From NCBI GenBank assembly GCA_027488815.1, contig JAIYAX010000025.1, positions 141,375 to 205,374 of the forward strand: 64,000 bases of DNA, given 5' to 3'. Position numbers and translations under genes: made by a program. Below are positions 27,831 through 35,342 of this stretch, in pieces; positions within the stretch are counted from its first letter, which is position 1, and each line of letters begins with the position of its first letter. The notes beneath the pieces were generated by a model that was given only the letters and a program-made list of their open reading frames with translations, searched no databases and had not been told where the DNA came from. Source of the DNA: Cytophagaceae bacterium. GTDB lineage: Bacteria; Bacteroidota; Bacteroidia; Cytophagales; JAIYAX01.

Positions 27831-29081
27831 ATGACGATGAATCAGGCTGAAGAAAGTAAAAGGCCAGGTTACTACATTAAGAAAAGGCTTTTAGCCAATA
27901 AACCTGCCATTTTTGGTATGGTGATCATTTTATTATCTCTGATCATTGCATTGCTTGGCTATCTGATAATGCCAGACAACACTCCTAATGCAAATGATGG
28001 TTCGGTTCAGATTCAGAAAAAGCTACCGGGATTTTCGGTTAAGCTTATCAAGGTTCGTAAGTCAATCGATGTTGTACACCTGAACCCATTTGTGTGGATG
28101 TTTACAGGTCAGGAGTCAGTATACACCATTATTCCAGTTGAAAGCTATAAAGTAAATGGCGCTGTTGTGGAATATGAAGAATACGGGAGACCTGGTTATA
28201 TCAATAAACTGGATTTGATTACAGCTGTCATGCCTGTTTACATGGGCAACAGCACACAGGCTAGCTTTGCTAATGGTATGAACTATGAAGTTCAGGGAGA
28301 GAAGGTGAAGTTTCTAAACCTTAACGAAAAGATCGAGGAAACCACATTAACCGAAATAAAGGATCAGTTTGTTAAAAAGCAGGTGGAGAAAAGAGTGTAC
28401 CTGTTAGGGACCGACAAAGCAGGTAGAGACATGCTTAGCCGTTTGCTCTTTGGAGCCAGAATTTCACTAGCCATAGGTTTTATTGCCGTTGTGATTTCTC
28501 TTTTTGTTGGAGGGATTTTGGGATCTCTGGCCGGGTATTTTGGCGGCTGGATCGATACTGTGGTAATGTGGTTAATGACTGTGGTTTGGTCGATCCCTGG
28601 AATTATGTTGGTCATTGCCATAAGCCTGGCACTGGGCAGCAAAGGAATTTGGGTTGCCTTTGTAGCAGTAGGGCTTACAACCTGGGTTGAAATTGCAAGG
28701 GTAATACGTGGGCAAATCATGTCCATCAAAGAAAAAACTTATGTAGAAGCAGCTAAAGCTTTAGGCTTAAAGAACCAACGAATTATTTTGAGACATATCC
28801 TCCCCAACTTGTTAGGAACCATTATCGTTGTGTCCACTTCTAATTTTGCTAATGCAATTTTAATGGAGGCTGGTCTGAGCTTTTTGGGTCTGGGCGTGCA
28901 GCCCCCAATGCCAAGCTGGGGCATGATGGTAAATGAAGGGTTTCAATCGATAGGAACGAAGAACAGCTGGCATTTGGTGGTTTTGCCAAGTGTCCTGATA
29001 AGCCTTTTGGTGCTGGCATTTAACCTTTTTGGTAACGGACTTAGAGATGCTTATGACCCCCAAGGAGCAAATAAGCTTTGA
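27831..29081 (+). CDS. ABC transporter permease, DppC/OppC type
   Basis: This 416-residue permease is of the peptide/nickel (DppC/OppC) type. TM1 (KPAIFGMVIILLSLIIALLGYLI) is followed by an unusually long extracytoplasmic insertion of about 120 residues. The C-terminal permease domain has five helices and carries the signature GTDKAGRDMLSRLLFGARIS and the EAA loop EAAKALGLKNQRIILRHILP. Family members work as a heterodimer with DppB and ATPases DppD/F, importing or exporting oligopeptides. None of those genes is adjacent, so partners must be elsewhere. It begins 6 bp after the previous gene and overlaps the phosphatase gene. Confidence 0.88.
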   Translation: MTMNQAEESKRPGYYIKKRLLANKPAIFGMVIILLSLIIALLGYLIMPDNTPNANDGSVQIQKKLPGFSVKLIKVRKSIDVVHLNPFVWMFTGQESVYTIIPVESYKVNGAVVEYEEYGRPGYINKLDLITAVMPVYMGNSTQASFANGMNYEVQGEKVKFLNLNEKIEETTLTEIKDQFVKKQVEKRVYLLGTDKAGRDMLSRLLFGARISLAIGFIAVVISLFVGGILGSLAGYFGGWIDTVVMWLMTVVWSIPGIMLVIAISLALGSKGIWVAFVAVGLTTWVEIARVIRGQIMSIKEKTYVEAAKALGLKNQRIILRHILPNLLGTIIVVSTSNFANAILMEAGLSFLGLGVQPPMPSWGMMVNEGFQSIGTKNSWHLVVLPSVLISLLVLAFNLFGNGLRDAYDPQGANKL

Positions 29082-30306
29082 GGCAGCTCATCTTGAGCTC
29101 TCTGCCAAACTGGAGCGTAAGCAACTTGAAGTAAACGCACTCCTTGAGCTCACCAGAGCCATACAGGAGAATTACGCAGAATCAAAGCTTTTTCAGATTT
29201 ATACTTTCACTTTTTTGGGGCTTGATACAGCGGAGAGGTTTGCACTTTTTGCATTGGACGGCTCTGCCTGGAAGTGTAAACTTAAGCATGCGACAGCCAA
29301 AGATTATTTTAAAGTCACCCTACCGGATAAGTTTACGTCTTTGAAAACCATGACTGAAATAGCTGATGAGTCATATGGTTTTCAAGAGTTTAATCTCGTC
29401 ATCCCGGTTAGCCATAAATCATCTATTTTAGCCTATTTGTTTTTAGGAGGCTTACAAATGGACACCTCTGAAACACTAAACAGACTGGCATTTATCAATG
29501 CATTTACAAACGTGCTGGTGGTTGCTCTTGAGAATAAGCGTTTGGTAAGGCAGCAAATTTATCAGGAGGCAATAAAGAAAGAACTCGAAATTGCCCGATC
29601 CGTCCAGCAGAATTTGTTTCCGGCCTGGTTACCCTCTTCCGATCGAATGAGGGTAGAAGCCTACTATCTTCCTCATCAGTCAGTTGGAGGAGATTTTTAT
29701 GAGTTTATTCAACTAAGCGAGGATAAGTACCTGATTGCTATCGCTGATATTTCTGGTAAAGGCATACCGGCATCCTTGCTCATGGCTAATTTCCATGCGT
29801 CATTGAATACCCTCGTAAGGCAAAGTTCTGATTTAGTAACTATCGTGAATGAACTGAACTTCCTGACTGGAAAATCCAGAAAGGGAGATTACTTCATCAC
29901 AGCCTTCATAGCGATCTATGACCAACAATCTCAGAAGTTAACCTATATCAATGCCGGTCATAATCCACCTGTTATGATCACGGATGTGGAAACCTCTCCT
30001 CAGTTTTTGGAAAAAGGATGTACGATTTTAGGGATGTTTGACAAACTCCCGGCCATAGAGTTTGGAGAGATTGACACAGGTCGGAGGTTTATGCTGTTTG
30101 CCTATACCGATGGCCTGAGTGAACTGAGAAACCCGGCAGGGGACGAGATGGGTCATGAGCCCTTGGTCAAAATACTTGCTCAATTGTTTGAGGTTCAAGA
30201 GAAAAGCATTCAACCTCATATCGTTCAGTTAATTGAAAGTCACAGAGATAATCATCCTTACCACGACGATATCACATTTATTTCCTTTAAAGCCTTTCAG
30301 GATTGA
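29047..30306 (+). CDS. SpoIIE-type PP2C serine phosphatase with GAF-like sensor
   Basis: This phosphatase of about 419 residues is of the RsbU/SpoIIE kind. The N-terminal half has a coiled coil (AHLELSAKLERKQLEVNALL) and a GAF-like region, and the C-terminal half is the PP2C domain. Metal-binding and structural motifs are visible: HQSVGGDFYEFIQL, IAIADISGKGIPASLLMA, INAGHNPPVMI, LFAYTDGLSELRN and HDDITFISF. Family members dephosphorylate STAS anti-anti-sigma proteins in partner-switching pathways. No STAS or RsbW gene is nearby. The ATG at 29047 or 29053 is more likely than the TTG at 29029; all overlap the permease 3' end. Confidence 0.87.
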   Translation: MLMTPKEQISFEAAHLELSAKLERKQLEVNALLELTRAIQENYAESKLFQIYTFTFLGLDTAERFALFALDGSAWKCKLKHATAKDYFKVTLPDKFTSLKTMTEIADESYGFQEFNLVIPVSHKSSILAYLFLGGLQMDTSETLNRLAFINAFTNVLVVALENKRLVRQQIYQEAIKKELEIARSVQQNLFPAWLPSSDRMRVEAYYLPHQSVGGDFYEFIQLSEDKYLIAIADISGKGIPASLLMANFHASLNTLVRQSSDLVTIVNELNFLTGKSRKGDYFITAFIAIYDQQSQKLTYINAGHNPPVMITDVETSPQFLEKGCTILGMFDKLPAIEFGEIDTGRRFMLFAYTDGLSELRNPAGDEMGHEPLVKILAQLFEVQEKSIQPHIVQLIESHRDNHPYHDDITFISFKAFQD

Positions 30307-30941
30307 ACCTGTTTTACAAAACCCCTTTTCTCGTCAGAGTATTTTATCCCGGACTTTTATGGAAGGTACCGATGAGTCAAAACAAAATTTACCTGACTTT
30401 TGATGATGGGCCAATCCCGGAGGTTACTGATTGGGTATTGGACACTTTAAAAAGTTACAAGGCAAAGGCTACTTTTTTTTGCGTTGGCGACAACATCCGA
30501 AAGCATCCTGAGATATTCAAGCGTACCATTGCCGAAGGACACTCCATTGGTAATCATACCTATTCTCACCTTAACGGATGGAATATTGGTGATCAGGAAT
30601 ATTTACAAGATGTACGTCAAGCCCAGGCAGAAATTGAAAAAATGGGTGTGGTTACTCATCTGTTCAGGCCACCTTATGGCAAAACCACTCCAAAGCAAAG
30701 AACCGCACTCATACAAGCCTACCAGATGATCATGTGGGATGTATTGAGTTGGGACTACGAACGCACAACGCATGCAAAATCTGCTGTGAAATCTATGGTA
30801 GCAGCTTCGGAGTCAGGCTCAATTGTACTTTTTCACGATAGCCAGAAATCGTTTAAAAAGACCAAAGTAATGCTCCCGGCCTACATGAAATCAATGTCTG
30901 ATAAAGGATATGAATTTGTAGCACTTCCCATGCATGATTGA
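30303..30941 (+). CDS. Polysaccharide deacetylase (NodB-like)
   Basis: This 212-residue deacetylase carries the NodB fold with all five family motifs: LTFDDGPIPE (motif 1), SIGNHTYSHLN (2), FRPPYGKTTP (3), MWDVLSWDYE (4) and IVLFHDSQKS (5). These enzymes remove N- or O-acetyl groups from peptidoglycan, chitooligosaccharides or exopolysaccharides with a divalent metal. No clear signal peptide precedes it, and the start may be the TTG that overlaps the previous stop or the ATG at MSQNKIYLTF. It may act on the glycan made by the GT2 enzyme in the same operon. Confidence 0.9.
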   Translation: MNLFYKTPFLVRVFYPGLLWKVPMSQNKIYLTFDDGPIPEVTDWVLDTLKSYKAKATFFCVGDNIRKHPEIFKRTIAEGHSIGNHTYSHLNGWNIGDQEYLQDVRQAQAEIEKMGVVTHLFRPPYGKTTPKQRTALIQAYQMIMWDVLSWDYERTTHAKSAVKSMVAASESGSIVLFHDSQKSFKKTKVMLPAYMKSMSDKGYEFVALPMHD

Positions 30942-31701
30942 TACTCATTGTCACTTGTATGCTGAAGAGTTGTCTGATGATATTGATGAGGTGCTCAGCA
31001 GGGCACAAAAAGTCGGTGTTGAAGAAATTTGGCTCCCAAATATCGATGAGCACAGCCTTGATAAATTACTCGCTGTTTCAGATCGCCACCCGAAAAAGTT
31101 CAGGCCAATGCTTGGGCTGCACCCTTGCTATGTAAAGAAGGAAGGCTTTACGGAGCAGCTAGAACTTATCTATGCATACATTCAAAAAGTAAAACCCATA
31201 GCAATAGGAGAGATTGGCCTTGATCTTTATTGGGACAAATCCACCCTTGCACCACAAAAAGAGGCCTTGCAGAGACAATATGAATGGGCAAAGGACCTGA
31301 AACTTCCGGTAATTCTTCACAGCAGAGAAGCATTTGATGAAACTCTACAGGTAGCACTTCAATTTCCGACAGTACCTGGCATTTTTCATTGTTTCACAGG
31401 ATCGACGGATGAAGCTAAAAAAGCCATTGATGCCGGGTATTTACTTGGGATAGGAGGGGTGCTAACTTATAAAAACAGTTCATTAAGAGAAGTGCTCAAA
31501 CAGATTGATATCAAGTATCTGGTGCTTGAAACAGATGCTCCTTATCTAAGTCCTGTTCCATTTAGAGGAAAACGAAATGAACCTTCTTATTTGCACTATA
31601 TTGCTACACAACTCGCTGAGGTAAAAGGATTAAGTCTGGAAGAAGTGGCTCATCTCACCTCAAAAAATGCTTATCAGTTGATATCTGGAAATGGAGTTTG
31701 A
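30934..31701 (+). CDS. tatD: TatD family metal-dependent DNase
   Basis: This 255-residue TIM-barrel hydrolase of the TatD family opens with MIDTHCHLYAEEL (metal-binding HxH). It continues with IGEIGLDLYWDKS, VILHSREAFDETL, IFHCFTGSTDEAKK and YLVLETDAPYLSP, matching the conserved metal ligands. TatD proteins are 3'-5' exonucleases linked to oxidative damage repair. It overlaps the deacetylase by 8 bp and ansA by 11 bp, so all three are co-translated. Confidence 0.93.
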   Translation: MIDTHCHLYAEELSDDIDEVLSRAQKVGVEEIWLPNIDEHSLDKLLAVSDRHPKKFRPMLGLHPCYVKKEGFTEQLELIYAYIQKVKPIAIGEIGLDLYWDKSTLAPQKEALQRQYEWAKDLKLPVILHSREAFDETLQVALQFPTVPGIFHCFTGSTDEAKKAIDAGYLLGIGGVLTYKNSSLREVLKQIDIKYLVLETDAPYLSPVPFRGKRNEPSYLHYIATQLAEVKGLSLEEVAHLTSKNAYQLISGNGV

Positions 31702-32779
31702 TTTTTTACCCTTAACGGCCTCCCTTGATGAAAACTCCTCCCGGGTTTTAATGATTTACACCGGTGGAACTATAGGAATGGAGCAGGATCCTACAACAGG
31801 TTATCTGGTACCCTTTTCATTTGAAAGAATGCTTTCCCGTCTTCCCGATTTATTGGATATGGGAATTACACTTGACCTTTTGGTAGCAAGGCAACCTATT
31901 GACTCTAGTAATGTGAGCCCGGCAGACTGGATTACCCTTGCCCAAACCATCAAACAATATTTTGAGCAGTACCACGCTTTTGTAGTTCTACATGGTACAG
32001 ATACTATGGCCTACACAGCTTCTGCCATGAGCTACCTGCTGGAAGGTTTGTCTAAACCAATCGTTTTTACCGGGGCACAGCTTCCGATCAGCCTCAGGCG
32101 TTCAGATGGTAAGGAAAATCTAATGACGGCCTTAGAAATAGCAGTAGCCAGAGAACACAATAAGCCCATTTTACAAGAAGTGGCCCTTTATTTTGGAGGG
32201 AAACTGATCCGAGGCAATCGAAGTAAAAAAGTAGAAAGCAATCTTTTTGATGCTTTTCAAAGCGAAAACTATCCACTATTGGCAGAGGCCGGTGTGCAAA
32301 TCAATTTTAATACGTCTGCTTTGCTTCGTTTCAAGCATACCGAGTTTAAAGTCTATGATAAACTTGAGACTTCTATTGCCTTACTTAAAATTTACCCAGG
32401 TATCAATGAGCGGCAGTGCCGTTCACTATTTGAAGATTCATTTTACAAAGCTGTCCTCATGGAAACCTACGGGGCAGGCAATACGCCAACTTCATTGTGG
32501 TTTTCAGCATGTCTGCAAGGGTACATCAAGGAGGGAGGAATTGTATTAAATGTGAGCCAATGCCCCGGTGGAAGGGTGATTCAAGGCAAGTATGCGACCA
32601 GCAAGCACTTGCTTGACCTTGGCGTTGTGAGCGGAAATGACATGACCACTGAGTCAGCACTTAGCAAGTTGATGTTTGTTTTAGCCAACTCAGAATCAAA
32701 GATGAAAGCAATCCAAATGCTGGGCGAAAACCTCCGGGGAGAGCTAAGCTCTTTTTACCCTGAAAAGTCATTTGCATAA
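31691..32779 (+). CDS. ansA: Type I (cytoplasmic) L-asparaginase
   Basis: This 362-residue asparaginase hydrolyses asparagine to aspartate and ammonia. The two catalytic threonine motifs are present: LMIYTGGTIGMEQD near the N-terminus and VVLHGTDTMAYTASAMSYLL around residue 100. There is no signal peptide, consistent with the cytoplasmic type I enzyme, and the C-terminal ankyrin-like extension of some homologues is absent. It ends the eight-gene operon; its stop codon lies within the predicted promoter of the downstream tRNA gene. Confidence 0.92.
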   Translation: MEFDFLPLTASLDENSSRVLMIYTGGTIGMEQDPTTGYLVPFSFERMLSRLPDLLDMGITLDLLVARQPIDSSNVSPADWITLAQTIKQYFEQYHAFVVLHGTDTMAYTASAMSYLLEGLSKPIVFTGAQLPISLRRSDGKENLMTALEIAVAREHNKPILQEVALYFGGKLIRGNRSKKVESNLFDAFQSENYPLLAEAGVQINFNTSALLRFKHTEFKVYDKLETSIALLKIYPGINERQCRSLFEDSFYKAVLMETYGAGNTPTSLWFSACLQGYIKEGGIVLNVSQCPGGRVIQGKYATSKHLLDLGVVSGNDMTTESALSKLMFVLANSESKMKAIQMLGENLRGELSSFYPEKSFA

Positions 32780-32802
32780 ACCTATTTTTCTCCATTTCTT
32801 TG
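32771..32802 (+). promoter_or_regulatory. Predicted promoter for tRNA-Ser
   Basis: TTTG (32771-32774), a 20-bp spacer and TTTCTTTG (32795-32802) match the Bacteroidota -33/-7 pattern (TTTG, about 20 bp, TAnnTTTG) with one mismatch in the -7 box. Expected initiation a few bases downstream lies just before the tRNA 5' end at 32818. The -33 element overlaps the end of ansA. Confidence 0.6.
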
Positions 32803-32817
32803 GGGGATTTTTGCGAA

Positions 32818-32905
32818 GGAGAGGTGTCCGAGTGGTTGAAGGAGCACGCCTGGAAAGTGTGTATACCCCTAAAGGGTATCGAGGGTTCGAATCCCTCTCT
32901 CTCCG
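32818..32905 (+). tRNA. tRNA-Ser, anticodon GGA
   Basis: This 88-nt class II tRNA has the acceptor GGAGAGG paired with TCTCTCC and discriminator G. The anticodon stem is CACGC/GTGTG with loop CTGGAAA (anticodon GGA at 32852-32854, reading UCC and UCU). There is a long variable arm and the T-arm GAGGG-TTCGAAT-CCCTC. CCA is not encoded: CAT follows the discriminator base. No other tRNA was found. Confidence 0.96.
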
Positions 32906-32978
32906 CATATCAAACGAAAAGAAAACAAAAACAAAACGAATAAACACTCAAACAAAGAAGTACAACCCACTATCACTT

Positions 32979-33812
32979 ATGAAAAAGTCCATTGCTTTAT
33001 CGCTCATCGTGTTTCTCTTTAGCCTGGGTAATCTGAACACCTATGCCCAGTCTGAGCAAAAAGCTGCCGATACAACGGTTTCAACAGCTGCACCCACGAC
33101 TGACTCTGCAGCCAACAAGCCAGCTGAACCTGCTGCTGAAGAAACTGCAACTTCTACAGAAGAAGTAATTGAAGAAAAGTCTTTCAACCAAGTATTGAAG
33201 CAGCAGTTCATCGAAGGTGGTCCTGCATTTATGGGTGTGGTATTGGTATCACTCATTCTGGGTCTAGCCCTGGCAATTGAGCGTATCATTTACCTTAACC
33301 TTGCAACCACAAACACCGATAAATTGCTCAACAAGATTGAAGATGCACTTAAATCTGGTGGAGTCGATGCTGCGAAAGAAGTATGCAGAAACACAGCGGG
33401 ACCTGTTGCAAGTATCTTCTACCAAGGTCTGGAGCGTAGCAAAGAAGGAATTGATATGGTTGAAAAATCAGTAGTTTCTTATGGAAGCGTTCAGATGGGT
33501 CAGCTTGAAAAAGGACTTAGCTGGATTAACCTCTTTATCGCTCTTGCCCCTATGCTAGGTTTCATGGGTACGGTAATTGGTATGATTGAAGCTTTCGATG
33601 CCATTCAGGCAGCAGGTGACATTTCACCTTCACTGGTAGCAGGTGGTATCAAAGTGGCCCTTTTGACTACTGTATTTGGTCTTATTGTCGCCATGATCCT
33701 TCAAATTTTCTACAACTACATTATTGGCAAAATCGACAGCATCGTTAACAGTATGGAAGACGCTTCCATTTCGTTTATCGATATGCTTATCAAATACCAC
33801 GCAGTTAAATAA
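32979..33812 (+). CDS. exbB: MotA/TolQ/ExbB family proton channel
   Basis: This 277-residue inner-membrane protein of the ExbB/TolQ/MotA family forms the stator channel that couples proton flow to work on TonB, Tol or the gliding apparatus. It starts at MKKSIALSLIVFLFSLGNLNTYAQ, a cleavable signal peptide; the reading frame extends further upstream, but that part crosses the tRNA. A Thr/Ala/Glu-rich linker (residues about 25-65) precedes three helices. The channel helices are recognisable in LFIALAPMLGFMGTVIGMIEAF and ALLTTVFGLIVAMILQIFYN. Three partner genes follow, two of them ExbD-like. Confidence 0.9.
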   Translation: MKKSIALSLIVFLFSLGNLNTYAQSEQKAADTTVSTAAPTTDSAANKPAEPAAEETATSTEEVIEEKSFNQVLKQQFIEGGPAFMGVVLVSLILGLALAIERIIYLNLATTNTDKLLNKIEDALKSGGVDAAKEVCRNTAGPVASIFYQGLERSKEGIDMVEKSVVSYGSVQMGQLEKGLSWINLFIALAPMLGFMGTVIGMIEAFDAIQAAGDISPSLVAGGIKVALLTTVFGLIVAMILQIFYNYIIGKIDSIVNSMEDASISFIDMLIKYHAVK

Positions 33813-33841
33813 TTCACTCCATTCATTAATCCCCAACCATC

Positions 33842-34291
33842 ATGAATGCAGATAGAATTAACATGATTGCACGCTATTCAACATATGTATTTATGTTTTT
33901 GGCGATTGTATTCGAAGCAGCCATCATCTACTATGGTGATAAAGAGTTTGCAGCAGATCAGAATATTCAAGATACCTGGCTATCTCCTTTTTTCTCCGTG
34001 AGCTATGTGGCGTTTGTTATCCCCACCATACTTGCACTTGTTTTCCCCATCATTCATATTATTGATGATCCAAGGCAGGCTAAAGGAGTAATCATCGGAC
34101 TAGGTGGCCTAGCCGCTTTGATTTTGATCTCTTACCTCCTTGCTCCATCTGATTTGGATCCGGCATACCCTGCCAGCGTTACTGAAACCACATCAAAGTG
34201 GGTGAGCACAGGTATCATTAGTTTTTACATCCTTTCAATTGCAGCCATTGCTGCAGTGATCTACGCTGAGGTGTCAAAAGCATTGAAATAA
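33842..34291 (+). CDS. Four-helix membrane protein of the ExbB/ExbD cluster
   Basis: This 149-residue membrane protein has four hydrophobic segments at about residues 14-32, 50-72, 82-102 and 122-143. I recognise no named family. Its position between ExbB and two ExbD genes, with a one-base overlap with the next (TAATG), implies it is a component or assembly factor of the proton motor. A similar small membrane protein is often seen at this place in other Bacteroidota. Confidence 0.75.
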   Translation: MNADRINMIARYSTYVFMFLAIVFEAAIIYYGDKEFAADQNIQDTWLSPFFSVSYVAFVIPTILALVFPIIHIIDDPRQAKGVIIGLGGLAALILISYLLAPSDLDPAYPASVTETTSKWVSTGIISFYILSIAAIAAVIYAEVSKALK

Positions 34292-34851
34292 TGAAGAAGA
34301 AAAAAGCAAGAAAAACTGAAGAGGTCAATGCAGGATCAATGGCAGACATTGCCTTTCTGCTATTGATTTTCTTCCTTGTGACCACTACCATTGCTTCAGA
34401 CAAAGGTCTCCCAATGTTGTTGCCTCCGAAAAAAGAGAAAGACCAACAGCAACAGGTAGAAATGAATGAGCGAAATGTGTTCACCGTGCTGATCAACTCC
34501 AAAGACAAATTGCTTGTTGAAAAGGAGCCCATCGAGCCATCGGAGATTAAAGAAAAGTGCAAGAAGTTTCTTTCTAACAACGGCAAAGATCCGAGTATGT
34601 CAGACAGCCCTTCTGAAGCAGTGGTTTCTCTTAAAGCAGACAGAGGTACTTCTTATGCCATTTACCTTTTGGTTCTTGATGAACTCACAGCGGCTTACAA
34701 TGAGCTGAGAGCTGAGAGCGTGGGGCTTTCCATTGATGATTACACAAATCTGGACAAGAAAAAGCCTGAGCAAAATGCACTATATGAAAAGGCCAGAGAA
34801 ATCTATCCATATCGTTTGTCCGAAGCAGAACCTACTAAGATCGGAGGATAA
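34291..34851 (+). CDS. exbD: Biopolymer transporter ExbD (copy 1)
   Basis: This 186-residue ExbD has a single-pass N-terminal anchor. After a basic start (MKKKKARKTEEVNAG) comes the motif SMADIAFLLLIFFLVTTTI, whose aspartate is the proton-carrying residue of ExbD/TolR/MotB. The periplasmic domain is charged and about 140 residues. It is longer than copy 2 and differs in sequence, so the two could form mixed or alternative complexes. It acts with the upstream ExbB. Confidence 0.88.
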   Translation: MKKKKARKTEEVNAGSMADIAFLLLIFFLVTTTIASDKGLPMLLPPKKEKDQQQQVEMNERNVFTVLINSKDKLLVEKEPIEPSEIKEKCKKFLSNNGKDPSMSDSPSEAVVSLKADRGTSYAIYLLVLDELTAAYNELRAESVGLSIDDYTNLDKKKPEQNALYEKAREIYPYRLSEAEPTKIGG

Positions 34852-34853
34852 TT

Positions 34854-35315
34854 ATGAAAATCAGAAAAAAGAAAGCACCAGCACAGCAGGCTATTTCTAC
34901 TGCATCTCTTCCTGACATCGTATTCATGCTCCTATTCTTTTTTATGGTGACAACCGTACTTAGAGAAACCACGATCATGGTGGAGCAACGCATTCCTATG
35001 GCTGATCAACTACAAAAGTTGGAAAACAAATCTCTGGTAAGTTACATCTATGTAGGAAAGCCTAAACAGGTCGATCTATATGGTAAAGAGCCTAGAATCC
35101 AGGTAAATGATGTTCTCATACAGCCTGATGCAATTGTCAACTGGGTTGAACAAGAGAAATCTAAATTGTCAGAAGCTGAACGTGATCTTATCACCATTTC
35201 TCTCAAAATTGACCGGGAGGCAAAGATGGGGATCATCACCGACCTTAAGGAAAAGCTAAGGGAAGCCAATGCGAGGAAGATCAATTATTCTGCCTCAAAG
35301 AAGTTTGAATTGTAA
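34854..35315 (+). CDS. exbD: Biopolymer transporter ExbD (copy 2)
   Basis: This 153-residue second ExbD has the anchor motif SLPDIVFMLLFFFMVTTVLR, including the conserved proton-carrying aspartate. The periplasmic part carries VDLYGKEPRIQVND and a C-terminal amphipathic stretch. It starts 2 bp after copy 1. Two unlike ExbDs beside one ExbB is a common Bacteroidota arrangement. An intrinsic terminator follows directly, ending this four-gene operon. Confidence 0.9.
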   Translation: MKIRKKKAPAQQAISTASLPDIVFMLLFFFMVTTVLRETTIMVEQRIPMADQLQKLENKSLVSYIYVGKPKQVDLYGKEPRIQVNDVLIQPDAIVNWVEQEKSKLSEAERDLITISLKIDREAKMGIITDLKEKLREANARKINYSASKKFEL

Positions 35316-35320
35316 TTTGG

Positions 35321-35342
35321 AGGGCCCCAGGGCCCTTTTTTT
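35321..35342 (+). terminator. Rho-independent terminator after exbD, abutting the next start codon
   Basis: AGGGCC-CCAG-GGCCCT (35321-35336) is a 6-bp GC-rich stem with a 4-nt loop followed by seven T residues in total. The ATG of the next gene begins one base later at 35343. A transcript that reaches the MFS gene must either read through this hairpin or start within the T-run. Confidence 0.8.

Noticed and set aside
32772..32978. Upstream extension of the ExbB reading frame through the tRNA
   Set aside because: The 69 extra codons cross the whole tRNA-Ser gene and precede a perfect signal peptide at 32979; the extension is chance.
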